Shown here: piece after piece, positions 9,485 through 17,994 of the stretch
Layout of the letters: every line of letters starts with the position of its first letter
Numbering within the stretch: the stretch's first letter is position 1
Source: Flavobacteriales bacterium UBA2104
GTDB lineage: Bacteria > Bacteroidota > Bacteroidia > Flavobacteriales_D > Crocinitomicaceae
Assembly (NCBI GenBank): GCA_002331485.1
Contig: DCYS01000001.1
Location: forward strand, 79,602 to 143,601
Direction: 5' to 3'
Length of the DNA: 64,000 nucleotides
Position numbers and translations under genes: made by a program
Notes under the pieces: model-generated
What the model saw: only the letters and a program-made list of their open reading frames with translations
Told to the model about the DNA's origin: nothing
Database searches by the model: none

Positions 9485-10432
9485 ATGCTAAATAGAAGAC
9501 ATTTAAGGATCAAGGTTCTCCAAACTCTGTACTCATTCTCACAGAATGAGGATATGGATTTCGTTCAGGCAAAGAAAGAGTTGTTCAAGGCTGTAGATCA
9601 GATGTACGACTTGTATCTATCGCTTTTGCTCACTTTCTCTGAACTAAAGGCTAAAGGAGAGCATAGAATCGAAGAAAATAAAAAGAAGTTACTCCCAAAA
9701 GATGAGGATCTTAATCCAAACAGAAAGTTCGTTGATAATGCAATCATCTCTCTATTGGAAGAGCAACCTGAATTAAGACATCAAGCTGAACAAAGAAAAG
9801 TGAATTGGCTAGGAGCCGAAGAGCAGGAAATGTTCAGAAAAATGTATAATTCGATCAGGAAATCAGAGACTTACTTTGAGTTCATGGAGAATGGCGAACA
9901 AGGTTTTGAAGAAGATAAAACGTTTATCGTTCAACTATTTAAGAATGATATCGCTAATTTCCCTCTTTTGTACGATTACTATGAAGAAAAGAGTATTTAC
10001 TGGATGGACGATATCGACCTCGCTTGCTCTATGGTAATTAAGACGATCAAGAGTTTTAAGGAAGATGGAGAGAATCAGATCTTGCCGCTTTACAAACCTA
10101 ATGATGATGAAAAAGAGTTCATTGAGAACTTATTGAAGGAAACGATCAAAAAAGAAAAAGAGAACCTTCCGATCATTGATAAACTCACAAAAAACTGGGA
10201 ATTAGACCGTATAGCTAAAATGGACGTGCTTTTAATGGAGATGGCCATTACTGAATTACAGGTATTCCCTAGTATTCCAACGAAAGTTACATTAAATGAA
10301 TACATAGAGATCTCAAAATTCTACTCAACTCCAAAGAGTAATGTATTTATCAATGGAGTATTAGATAAAGCTATCTCGAAACTGGAGAAAGAAGGTAAGA
10401 TCAAAAAGATCGGACGAGGTTTAATGAAATAG
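9485..10432 (+). CDS. nusB: Transcription antitermination factor NusB (long Bacteroidota form)
   Basis: RNA-binding antitermination factor acting with NusE/S10 on rRNA transcription. The protein has 315 residues, about twice the E. coli length. The start MLNRRHLRIKVLQTLYSF matches the NusB first helix, the C-terminal third carries the conserved WELDRIAKMDVLLMEMA and KSNVFINGVLDK stretches, and the middle (about 60-190) is a long insertion rich in charged residues, usual in this phylum. It sits 6 bases after the dehydrogenase and 7 bases before the DUF1573 gene. The order nusB-DUF1573-yajC is conserved across Bacteroidota. Confidence 0.93.
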   Translation: MLNRRHLRIKVLQTLYSFSQNEDMDFVQAKKELFKAVDQMYDLYLSLLLTFSELKAKGEHRIEENKKKLLPKDEDLNPNRKFVDNAIISLLEEQPELRHQAEQRKVNWLGAEEQEMFRKMYNSIRKSETYFEFMENGEQGFEEDKTFIVQLFKNDIANFPLLYDYYEEKSIYWMDDIDLACSMVIKTIKSFKEDGENQILPLYKPNDDEKEFIENLLKETIKKEKENLPIIDKLTKNWELDRIAKMDVLLMEMAITELQVFPSIPTKVTLNEYIEISKFYSTPKSNVFINGVLDKAISKLEKEGKIKKIGRGLMK

Positions 10433-10439
10433 GAAAATC

Positions 10440-10838
10440 ATGATAAGAACAATTTTAAGTTTAGTAGTACCTTTTTTTATGCTTGTTGGATGTTCATCTG
10501 ATCCTTCGGGAAGTGAAATAGGACAATACACTACTATGGAAGTTGAGCAGACTATTGATGCAGGAACAGTAGCAAAAGGTGAGATCGTTGAAGCACAGAT
10601 CACATTAAAAAACACCGGTGATTACCCATTAGTTATCGCTGATGTTAAAGAGGCTTGTTCATGTACAGTATCAGAGTATCCCGAAGAACCCATTGCTCCA
10701 GGTAAAACGGGAACTATTCTGGCTTCGGTTGACACTGATAGAACAGGAAAAGGAGTAATTAATAAACCAGTGACTATCACTGCAAACACAAGACCATCAA
10801 CTACTACGGTCACGATCACAGCAAAAGTGATCGATTAA
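10440..10838 (+). CDS. DUF1573 lipoprotein
   Basis: Predicted outer-membrane or periplasmic lipoprotein of 132 residues. The signal peptide ends in the lipobox LVGC with Cys18 as the lipidated residue, followed by a short Ser/Asp linker. Residues about 35-125 form one immunoglobulin-like DUF1573 domain (DAGTVAKGEIVEAQITLKN, then VKEACSCTV with its cysteine pair). The function of the domain is unknown; the ASPM/SPD-2/Hydin relationship is only structural. It lies between nusB and yajC in a conserved operon. Confidence 0.85.
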   Translation: MIRTILSLVVPFFMLVGCSSDPSGSEIGQYTTMEVEQTIDAGTVAKGEIVEAQITLKNTGDYPLVIADVKEACSCTVSEYPEEPIAPGKTGTILASVDTDRTGKGVINKPVTITANTRPSTTTVTITAKVID

Positions 10839-10872
10839 TAATTGAATTGAAAAACGAATAAAAAGAAAAGTT

Positions 10873-11157
10873 ATGGGAGGAGGATCAAGTCAAATCATCA
10901 TGTTGCTACTCATATTGGGTGTATTCTATTTTTTCATGATACGTCCACAAATGAAAAAGCAAAAAGAACTCAAAAAATTCCGAGAAAATCTAGCGGTTGG
11001 TGATAAAGTCGTTACGATCGGTGGAATTCACGGAAAGATCTTAGAAGTGAATGATACTAACGTTTTATTAAGTTGTGAAGGTAGCTCAAAAGTACGTGTT
11101 GAAAAGTCAGCACTATCTAATGGTACTGACGGGCAACAACTAGGACAAGGAAAGTAA
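10873..11157 (+). CDS. yajC: Preprotein translocase subunit YajC
   Basis: Small membrane protein of 94 residues that associates with SecDF at the Sec translocon. After a short glycine-rich N-terminus there is one membrane helix (about 9-24, ending in FFMIRPQMKKQKE, the family signature) and a cytoplasmic domain with VGDKVVTIGGIHGKI. Last gene of the dehydrogenase-nusB-DUF1573 run; a strong hairpin terminator follows 18 bases after the stop. Confidence 0.94.
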   Translation: MGGGSSQIIMLLLILGVFYFFMIRPQMKKQKELKKFRENLAVGDKVVTIGGIHGKILEVNDTNVLLSCEGSSKVRVEKSALSNGTDGQQLGQGK

Positions 11158-11175
11158 CTGTTTAGTACATTAATG

Positions 11176-11207
11176 AAAAAGCGAGGCACTAACCCTCGCT
11201 TTTTTTA
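11176..11207. terminator. Bidirectional intrinsic terminator between yajC and the DUF4294 gene
   Basis: Perfect 7-bp stem AGCGAGG/CCTCGCT (11180-11186 and 11194-11200) with a 7-base loop. It is flanked by A-tract 11176-11180 and T-tract 11200-11206, so it can stop transcription from both sides. The stop codon of the leftward DUF4294 gene (11191-11189) is inside the loop. Confidence 0.85.
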
Positions 11208-11896
11208 TTTCTTCGTTTTTCCCTGCGTTGCTCTCTTGCTTCTCTTCTAATTCGGCGTTTTCTTTTTCGAGCTTTCTTCTTGTTACTTCGAATTCTTTCT
11301 TTGTAAGCCCTTTTATCTTTGAGGTAATGCTCACGTCCAACTTTGACAAAGGTTGAATCGAAATCGACCTTTCCTGTTTGGATATCATTGATCACACATT
11401 CAATAATAAAATCTTCACCATTGGGATCATAAGTGGCATCAAGCTCTTGTTCGAACATACTGGCCATACCTGTATATACAGCCGCTTGAGCATCGCCTTT
11501 ATATTCTGCAATTATTTCTTTAACTGTTCTACCCGTTTCTCTGTATATTAGTTTTGTGAGCACAACTCCTTCTGAAACATACAACTCTTTTAATAAGTAC
11601 TTGAAATCATTTTTCAGATCCCTGTGCGCTTGTCGGGCAATTTTACGTTGTTTTCTGTTTTTATTAGTGCTGTCTAATTCTTGATCTAAAGAATCCAAAA
11701 CCAAGGCTGCATGGAGAGCAAGTGGATATACGCGTCTAACTCTTCTCAATGCTTGTTTATACTTGAAATGATAATTACTTGGAAGATCAAAACCTTCGTA
11801 TACCTGAAGTCTGGCAATTGCAGTATCAGAAGGTTTGTCCTGAGCGAAAGAAACTCCACACAACAAAGCGAATATTACAATCAAGTATTTTGTCAT
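11189..11896 (-). CDS. DUF4294 family secreted protein
   Basis: Protein of 235 residues from the ATG at 11896, chosen because it begins a clean signal peptide (MTKYLIVIFALLCGVSFAQ); a longer in-frame start at 11959 would put 21 extra residues before it and overlap the divergent gene. The body contains the DUF4294 pattern of a helical bundle (ALRRVRRVYPLALHA, ELYVSEGVVLTKLIYRETG, TVKEIIAEYKG) found almost only in Bacteroidota. The last 30 residues are almost all Arg, Lys and Glu, a highly basic tail. Function unknown. The stop codon lies inside the shared terminator. Confidence 0.8.
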   Translation of the reverse strand: MTKYLIVIFALLCGVSFAQDKPSDTAIARLQVYEGFDLPSNYHFKYKQALRRVRRVYPLALHAALVLDSLDQELDSTNKNRKQRKIARQAHRDLKNDFKYLLKELYVSEGVVLTKLIYRETGRTVKEIIAEYKGDAQAAVYTGMASMFEQELDATYDPNGEDFIIECVINDIQTGKVDFDSTFVKVGREHYLKDKRAYKERIRSNKKKARKRKRRIRREAREQRREKRRNKKSEG

Positions 11897-11957
11897 TTCA
11901 TTAATTGCTTGAAAAAAGCTACATTTATTCTTACAATTAGTATACAAAAAAAATACC

Positions 11958-12407
11958 ATGAGACATAATTACCTTTACTTCTTAACATTTTTTGTAGCGG
12001 CAAATCTGCTTTTAGCGTGTAAAACTGACCCTTCGAATAATGACTCTGATGATGAAACAGATTCGATTGAAGTTGTAGACACCATGGATCAAGATGTTGA
12101 AGATATGGATACCATTCAGGAAGAAATTGATACTGCTGAGGTAGTTTATGAAGATCCAGCCGTACAGGAGGCTCACGAAGAAATCGTAAAAAAATATGGA
12201 ACTCAATGGGACTTTTGTACTTGTGTTAAGAAAAGTGATTCAGTTAATAAAGCACTGATGGAAGCGTCAGACGAAGCATTTGATGCTGTTATGGCGCGTT
12301 CGGAATACATTGATAGCAAATGTAAAGGATTATTGATCCAACCAAATGCTACCCCTGAAGATCGTGCAAAGCACGAGATCAAGGTTAAGAAATGTTTACA
12401 AGACTAA
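11958..12407 (+). CDS. Small acidic lipoprotein of unknown function
   Basis: 149 residues with a lipoprotein signal (lipobox LLAC, Cys21). The mature N-terminus (about 25-70) is a low-complexity Asp/Glu-rich linker. A compact C-terminal domain (about 75-149) holds four cysteines, including CTC near residue 90, then one in SKCKG and one in KKCLQD, which suggests two disulfides. I recognise no named family. It converges on lhgO with only 3 bases between the stops. Confidence 0.75.
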   Translation: MRHNYLYFLTFFVAANLLLACKTDPSNNDSDDETDSIEVVDTMDQDVEDMDTIQEEIDTAEVVYEDPAVQEAHEEIVKKYGTQWDFCTCVKKSDSVNKALMEASDEAFDAVMARSEYIDSKCKGLLIQPNATPEDRAKHEIKVKKCLQD

Positions 12408-12410
12408 AAT

Positions 12411-13631
12411 TTACTTAAGCGAAAAGTGTTTTTCAGCTTCATCTGCGATTTGATCACCAATAGCAAGTGAAGCAGTCGCTGCAGGTGATGGAGCGTTCAA
12501 TACGTGAATTGAGTGACCATGGTATTCAATTCTGAAATCATCTCTCGTATCCCCATCGGTTCCAAGAAGCAGTGCTCTTACACCAGATCTTCCTGGTCGA
12601 ATGTCGTCCATCGTTAATGAAGGAATCAACCCTTGTAATGTTTTTAGAAATAGCTTCTTTGAAAATGCCCTTCTGTATTCATTAATGCCGAATTTCATAT
12701 TGTTGAAGAATAACTTCCATGTCCCCCCATATGTCAAAGCGTCAAATGTATCCTTCATATTGAAATCTGTCTTACCGTAACCTTCACGTTTAAATGTGAA
12801 AACAGCATTTGGACCACATTCGATCTCTCCATCAGTCATTCTTGTAAAGTGAACTCCAAGGAAAGGAAAATCTGGGTTAGGAACAGGATAGATCAAGTTC
12901 TTCACCTTGTATTTCGCCTGATCAGTTAATTCATAGTAATCTCCTCTGAATCCAACAACTTGTTCCTTAAGGTCTACACCGTCTTTTCTAGCCAATCGAT
13001 CTGCTTGAAGACCTGCACAGAAAACCAAGTGCTTCGCTTTATATTTATGAGCCGAACCAACAACAGTATTATATTCTTCTCCTTTTTCTACTGCGATAAC
13101 TTCTTCACCAAGAATAGTTTTCGAATCTGAATTTATTCCTTCAGCATTCTCAACCATCTTTTCTGTAGCTCTTCGATAATCAATGATTCCTGTCACTGGC
13201 ACCCATATTCCAGCCACACCCTCAACATGTGGTTCATGTTCTTTGATCTGCTTTGAATCGATCTTCTCTATCCCTTCAATACCATTCTCGATACCATTGT
13301 TGAAGATCTTATCCATAAAAGGAAGTTCTTCCTTCTTTGTAGCCACAACAACTTTACCACAAACATCGTGAGGAACGTTGTTTTCCTGAGCAAACTTTAC
13401 CAACTCTTTACGACCAGCAACACAGTTTTTTGCTTTCAAGGACCCCGGAGTATAGTAAAGCCCAGAGTGAATTACTCCAGAGTTATTACCTGTCTGGTGA
13501 TCAGCAAATCGATTCTCTTTTTCGATCAAGATGATCTTTAAGTTTGGATTGCGTTTCTGCAACTTGTAAAATGTTGCCGCACCAACAATTCCTCCTCCTA
13601 TTATAGCTACATCGTAAACTTGATTATCCAC
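12411..13631 (-). CDS. lhgO: L-2-hydroxyglutarate oxidase
   Basis: FAD-dependent oxidoreductase of the DAO family, 406 residues. It oxidises L-2-hydroxyglutarate to 2-oxoglutarate and feeds electrons to the quinone pool. The FAD-binding motif IIGGGIVGAAT is at residues 10-20, followed by the ligand acidic residue in ILIEKE and the LhgO stretch NNSGVIHSGLYYTPGS. The C-terminus has the second FAD-contact region RPGRSGVRALLL. Length agrees with LhgO/YgaF. It is monocistronic, with a promoter 16 bases upstream. Confidence 0.9.
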   Translation of the reverse strand: MDNQVYDVAIIGGGIVGAATFYKLQKRNPNLKIILIEKENRFADHQTGNNSGVIHSGLYYTPGSLKAKNCVAGRKELVKFAQENNVPHDVCGKVVVATKKEELPFMDKIFNNGIENGIEGIEKIDSKQIKEHEPHVEGVAGIWVPVTGIIDYRRATEKMVENAEGINSDSKTILGEEVIAVEKGEEYNTVVGSAHKYKAKHLVFCAGLQADRLARKDGVDLKEQVVGFRGDYYELTDQAKYKVKNLIYPVPNPDFPFLGVHFTRMTDGEIECGPNAVFTFKREGYGKTDFNMKDTFDALTYGGTWKLFFNNMKFGINEYRRAFSKKLFLKTLQGLIPSLTMDDIRPGRSGVRALLLGTDGDTRDDFRIEYHGHSIHVLNAPSPAATASLAIGDQIADEAEKHFSLK

Positions 13632-13647
13632 TGCTCAAAATTTTAGG

Positions 13648-13655
13648 CAAAAGTA
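13648..13655 (-). promoter_or_regulatory. -7 promoter element of lhgO
   Basis: TACTTTTG on the minus strand, 16 bases upstream of the ATG at 13631. No well-placed TTG at -33. Confidence 0.45.
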
Positions 13656-13789
13656 ATAAAAGAGTTAGCGAAACAGTAGAGGTTTAAATAAAAACTATCA
13701 TTGCTTGATGATGTAGTCTAAAAGTTGACATGAATCGAGGTTCTAAAAAGATAGGTAAGATTACGGATAAATCTGATGATACTGCGATC

Positions 13790-13797
13790 TACTTTTG
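13790..13797 (+). promoter_or_regulatory. -7 promoter element of the outer-membrane barrel gene
   Basis: TACTTTTG, 15 bases before the ATG at 13813. It predicts a leader of about 10 bases. Confidence 0.5.
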
Positions 13798-13812
13798 TAA
13801 AAACACTTAATT

Positions 13813-14727
13813 ATGAAAAGTAGATTCATTTTCTTATTTACGGTATCATTAGTTTCGATAAACACATTCGGACAGAGAGTAAACTACGACGTTATAAAAA
13901 ATGAACCAGTAGAACCAAAGATCTCAGTTGCGCTTGACTTATTTCAGTTAGATGCGAATACAGGGTGGCCGAATTTAAGGACGGATAACATGTCATTTAA
14001 TATAGGTATGGTCGGTTATGTCAAAGTTCTTCCAATGCTTGAAGTCGACTATAATCTACATAAGGGATTCCTAACTTTAGGTCGTATGGCCAATGAAAAT
14101 TATCCAGGCAATACAGATTTAAATGCTGGAGTAAACTTTTTACTGCCTGGTATCAAAAAAACAAAAAGCACCAAAGTAGTCCTGGCCTCGGAAACAACAA
14201 GATCTGGTAATACTGAGACTACCAATACAACATATATTATGGTGCCGGCTCAATGGAAAAGACGACTAGGTTTCAGAGGAGGGGTAAAATTTAAGAATGG
14301 ACCGTTCAACTATCAGGATTACATAGATGAAAGTACTTTGGATGGGTTAGATGAATTAGGAATGATGAGCACAGGAATTTATGGAGGGGTTATGTTACGT
14401 TCTATCCGAAATATTGTAATAGACAGTGATAATTTTGGTTTATCTTTTAATTCATTGGGAAGTGATCTTTATCTTGATGTCATTGTTAACCCAATAAACC
14501 GATTTGTAGATGTCAACAACAATAACGAAGTCGTATCTCAGGAGGTAAAGGACTTTCAATCCGTATTTCCAATAGGGTTCCGTATTGGATATGAAACTTT
14601 TCAGGTGGAACAACGAACAGTGATAGGAAAACGATTTGGAATAACTTGGAATGGTGAATTTGGATATCAACCATACAGAGGTATATTCATAAATGCTGGT
14701 ATTGGATTAAGCGTATTCAGAATGTGA
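13813..14727 (+). CDS. Secreted beta-barrel-like outer-membrane protein of unknown function
   Basis: 304 residues with a typical signal peptide (MKSRFIFLFTVSLVSINTFG, cleavage before Q). The mature part shows alternating hydrophobic and polar strands, many Gly and aromatic residues (for example GMVGYVKVLPMLEVDYNL, FGITWNGEFGYQPYRGIF) and a C-terminus ending in a hydrophobic strand, GIGLSVFRM. This is the look of a Bacteroidota outer-membrane barrel of about 10-12 strands. There is no plug, TonB box or OmpA domain. No family name can be given. It is monocistronic, with a strong terminator after it. Confidence 0.75.
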   Translation: MKSRFIFLFTVSLVSINTFGQRVNYDVIKNEPVEPKISVALDLFQLDANTGWPNLRTDNMSFNIGMVGYVKVLPMLEVDYNLHKGFLTLGRMANENYPGNTDLNAGVNFLLPGIKKTKSTKVVLASETTRSGNTETTNTTYIMVPAQWKRRLGFRGGVKFKNGPFNYQDYIDESTLDGLDELGMMSTGIYGGVMLRSIRNIVIDSDNFGLSFNSLGSDLYLDVIVNPINRFVDVNNNNEVVSQEVKDFQSVFPIGFRIGYETFQVEQRTVIGKRFGITWNGEFGYQPYRGIFINAGIGLSVFRM

Positions 14728-14766
14728 TACTCATTTTTACTTACTACTCATTTCTTTATATTTTCT

Positions 14767-14796
14767 GGCTGATCAACTGATCAGCCTTTTTTTTTT
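14767..14796 (+). terminator. Intrinsic terminator after the barrel gene
   Basis: Perfect inverted repeat GGCTGATCA/TGATCAGCC around a 2-base centre (14767-14786), followed by ten T residues (14787-14796). Confidence 0.9.
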
Positions 14797-14905
14797 GTAT
14801 TCAGGTTTTACGCTCCTGTCGAAAGGTAAAAAAGCCATTCGACCAGATCGACAACCTCTGAATACGTAAATTGATTATCTTAGTATTCAATAGAAGAATT
14901 GATAG

Positions 14906-16309
14906 ATGACCAATCGATCTCAAAAATTCATTTCAATTTTCAAACGAATTCTTCCGAGTCCGTTCAGTATTGCAATTCTGTTAACCATTTTTACGATTAT
15001 TCTCGCTCAGTTTTTGACGAAACCATCCAATGAATCGCACGGTGAATATTTCATGCATATCTTACGCTCATGGGAAGACGGTCTATGGGATGAGAGTGCT
15101 GGAGGATTGTATTTTGCTTTTCAAATGATGTTAATTCTGGTTCTGGGTCACGTATTGGCTTTGTCCGGACCTATTGACAAACTGATCAAAACATTGCTAA
15201 AATACTGTACAACAACCGCAAACAGTGTGTTTGTAGTATCTTTCGGCGCGATCATCATGGGGTTGTTCAATTGGGGATTGGGACTAATTTTTGGAGCGAT
15301 ATTAGCCAGAAAGATCGGAGAGAAATTTGCTTCTAGTCAGTCTGCAATAAATTATGGTCTTGTAGGAGCAGCGGCTTACTCGACGATGATGGTTTGGCAT
15401 GGTGGACTCTCTGGAAGTGCTACTACAAAAGCGATGGAAGAAGGATATATCCCGTCCATGATGCAAAGTGTTGGCGGTGATGGTACTTACCCATCATTTT
15501 TACCTTTTGAATCAACCATCGGGTCTGGTATGAATATACTTGTCGCTTTGTTATGCGTGACTATCATACCTCTATTTCTTTATTTTGTTGCGAAGCGAGG
15601 TGAGGTTAAAATCATCCCTAAATTCAATGAACAATTTGGTACTGTTCAAGAGGAATCAGGTGATCAAATAAAAGGAGCTGAACGATTGGATTACAGTAAC
15701 ATCGTTGGAATTATACTTGGAGTAGGAATTCTGTTGATCGCCATCGTTAAAGGATATAACTATCAGGGAGAAAGCAGCTTAGGTTTTATTAACCTGAATT
15801 ACATAAATCTTACCTTACTAGGGTTATCAATATTGTTTCATCGTTCAATTGTGAATTTTGTTAAAGCTGTTCAGTTATCTGTTGGCGATATTTCTGGGAT
15901 ACTTATTCAATTTCCACTTTACTTTGGAATACTCGGAATCATGAAAGGTAGCGGACTCATCGCTTTGTTTTCTGATTCCATTATCGCTATAGCTTCGGAC
16001 TACTCATTACCCGTTTACACTTTCATCAGTGCCGGTGTAGTCAACTTTTTTGTTCCCAGTGGAGGTGGACAGTGGGCTATTCAAGGCCCTATAATAATTG
16101 AGGCTGCTACCCAGCTAAACGCTGACTTACCAAAAACAGTTTTGGCAATGACCTATGGAGATCAGCTTACGAATATGCTCCAGCCTTTTTGGGCTCTACC
16201 ATTACTTGGAATTACCAAGTTGAAACCATATCAGATCCTACCCTACACTTTTTTACTCTTCATTTTAGGTGTAGTTATTTTTGGTGCCGTTCTTTTATTT
16301 TGGCCTTAA
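14906..16309 (+). CDS. AtoE-family short-chain fatty acid transporter
   Basis: Integral membrane protein of 467 residues with about ten to twelve hydrophobic segments along its length. The N-terminus (RILPSPFSIAILLTIFTIIL) and the conserved internal stretches MVWHGGLSGSATTKAME, NFFVPSGGGQWAIQGPII and DQLTNMLQPFWALPLLGI match the TIGR00366 short-chain fatty acid transporter group, whose E. coli member AtoE is associated with acetoacetate and butyrate uptake. No ato catabolic genes are next to it, so the substrate is inferred from family only. The MntP-like gene follows after 41 bases. Confidence 0.82.
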   Translation: MTNRSQKFISIFKRILPSPFSIAILLTIFTIILAQFLTKPSNESHGEYFMHILRSWEDGLWDESAGGLYFAFQMMLILVLGHVLALSGPIDKLIKTLLKYCTTTANSVFVVSFGAIIMGLFNWGLGLIFGAILARKIGEKFASSQSAINYGLVGAAAYSTMMVWHGGLSGSATTKAMEEGYIPSMMQSVGGDGTYPSFLPFESTIGSGMNILVALLCVTIIPLFLYFVAKRGEVKIIPKFNEQFGTVQEESGDQIKGAERLDYSNIVGIILGVGILLIAIVKGYNYQGESSLGFINLNYINLTLLGLSILFHRSIVNFVKAVQLSVGDISGILIQFPLYFGILGIMKGSGLIALFSDSIIAIASDYSLPVYTFISAGVVNFFVPSGGGQWAIQGPIIIEAATQLNADLPKTVLAMTYGDQLTNMLQPFWALPLLGITKLKPYQILPYTFLLFILGVVIFGAVLLFWP

Positions 16310-16350
16310 AAGAACAAATCACGCTTCCATCTGTACTGAATTAATCAGTT

Positions 16351-16905
16351 ATGGAGCTTTGGAAGTTATTTGTTCTAGGTATTGTGATAGGAAGTAATAA
16401 TCTTGCTGTTGCATTCGCTTTAGGGTCGCTGAATATTCGTTCTTATTGGTGGCGTATCATACTTACCTTTGGTTTGTTTGAATTTTTCATCCCACTTGTT
16501 GGTATATTTATAGGGCGTGAATTCTCCAAATACATTGCAGATTACGCGTCTTACATCGGAGGATCGCTGTTACTATTGATCGGGATATTAATTATCTATA
16601 GTGCGCTCTCAAAAGACGATAATCATGAATCTAAATTACTTAGTAAGATTACATCATGGACTGGAATTATATCGATTTCAGCAGGTATGAGTTTGGATAA
16701 CCTTGTCGTGGGGTTTAGCATCGGTCTTCAAGAAATTCATCCGTTAACTTCTGCAAGTGTAATTGCAACATCGTCGATAGTGTTTACTCTATTCGGATTG
16801 AATGTAGGCAAGTATTTAAAGAAAAAGTTTAGAGTCTGGACAGAAATTGGCGCAGCCACACTATTGCTGTTAATTGGGTTTGCCACTTTGATGGAATGGA
16901 TCTGA
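16351..16905 (+). CDS. MntP-family manganese efflux pump-like protein
   Basis: Six-helix membrane protein of 184 residues made of two three-helix repeats. Each repeat begins with the family's polar motif: SNNLAVAFALG near 15-25 and SLDNLVVGFSIG near 114-125. In characterised MntP proteins these positions carry Asp residues needed for Mn(II) export. Here the second repeat keeps Asp but the first has Asn, so manganese as substrate is likely but not proven. It converges on the glycosyltransferase gene, with 9 bases between the stops. Confidence 0.72.
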   Translation: MELWKLFVLGIVIGSNNLAVAFALGSLNIRSYWWRIILTFGLFEFFIPLVGIFIGREFSKYIADYASYIGGSLLLLIGILIIYSALSKDDNHESKLLSKITSWTGIISISAGMSLDNLVVGFSIGLQEIHPLTSASVIATSSIVFTLFGLNVGKYLKKKFRVWTEIGAATLLLLIGFATLMEWI

Positions 16906-16914
16906 CCATCAAAA

Positions 16915-17994
16915 TCATCTGCCCTTCCATTTGGGCTTAAAGATTAAAGAGCCAACAAACACCGTTATCATCAAGATAGGCTGAACAATCTGTTGAATTG
17001 GTAATAGAATAACGCTTTTAAATTCTCTTAACGAATAGGCATAAGGTAATAGTACGGAGGCATCAATCACTATTCTTGCAAGAAACAAAAATAAAGCTCC
17101 TATGTAATTTTCATGTAAAAGAAATATGACCAACAATACGAATCCTCCCACTAAGTAATAGATAAGAAATATGCCCACAAAAAAATCTAGTAGATGTCTT
17201 TCAACTGTCGTCTTACTAAACCACCTGACCCTTTGATTGAGATACTCTATGAATGAACCAGGTGCGTTCGTGTAAACAGCATCTTTTTTCTGATTTACTA
17301 TTGAAATCTCCTGCTTATTTTGATAGAGTCGTCTTAAGAAAAAATGATCATCGCCAGAAGCAATATGCTGATGTGATGCAAGGTCATTATAATTGGTATA
17401 AGCATCTTTTCTGTAAACCATATTAGCACCACTTCCTGTCAATGGGTAAAATGGAAAAAGAAGATAGTTAAAACTTGATAGTAAAAGTTGTTCCATTGCA
17501 TAAAACTGTTGCATCAATGTTTTTGGTTTTAACACGACAGGTCTAACGATCAACTGTGATGAAGAATTAATTGAAAGTGAATTAAAAAAGTCATTGTCAA
17601 ACCAAGTATCTGCATCAAGAGTTAGGACAAATTCAGTGCTCACGAATTTCATTGCTTCTTCGATGGCTCTTTTTTTACCTGAAAAGTTATCCAAGAGTTT
17701 AATGTATTTCGCATTTGGATTATGTTGACAGTACTTTTTGACAATGTGAGGACTTTTATCATCTGAATGATCATCAATAAAATAAATCGTATTTGGTTGT
17801 TCAGTCTGATCTTTAATAGCTTTGATAAGTTGATCAATTGAATCTTCTTCGTTTCTAAAAGGAATAACTACTGTCAATTCTTGAAGATCCAAAGAATGAC
17901 CTGTTTTCTCTCTTCTAAGAAGAAATCGCATGATATAAAGTATCAGTACAATTGTCGATATCGAGGCAACATAGATCTCAAATAACATTGACAT
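16915..17994 (-). CDS. Membrane family 2 glycosyltransferase
   Basis: Inverting glycosyltransferase of 359 residues with an N-terminal membrane helix (about 3-24), a GT-A catalytic domain and three to four C-terminal helices. Motifs in order: VVIPFRNEE (nucleotide-sugar site), FIDDHSDD, the metal-binding LDADTWFD, the acidic GDDHF and the acceptor motif QRVRW. The last is typical of processive or lipid-linked transferases. The start overlaps the end of the upstream membrane gene by 17 bases (an ATG two codons later would give 11), so the pair is translationally coupled. Sugar and acceptor are unknown. Confidence 0.85.
   Translation of the reverse strand: MSMLFEIYVASISTIVLILYIMRFLLRREKTGHSLDLQELTVVIPFRNEEDSIDQLIKAIKDQTEQPNTIYFIDDHSDDKSPHIVKKYCQHNPNAKYIKLLDNFSGKKRAIEEAMKFVSTEFVLTLDADTWFDNDFFNSLSINSSSQLIVRPVVLKPKTLMQQFYAMEQLLLSSFNYLLFPFYPLTGSGANMVYRKDAYTNYNDLASHQHIASGDDHFFLRRLYQNKQEISIVNQKKDAVYTNAPGSFIEYLNQRVRWFSKTTVERHLLDFFVGIFLIYYLVGGFVLLVIFLLHENYIGALFLFLARIVIDASVLLPYAYSLREFKSVILLPIQQIVQPILMITVFVGSLIFKPKWKGR

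Noticed and set aside
11170..11388. Leftward open frame of 72 codons at the end of the DUF4294 gene
   Set aside because: A second frame of the same Arg/Lys/Glu-coding repeat-like DNA; it crosses the terminator and has no independent support.
13730..13810. Open frame of 26 codons upstream of the barrel gene
   Set aside because: It covers the -7 promoter box of that gene and has no recognisable features; a chance frame.
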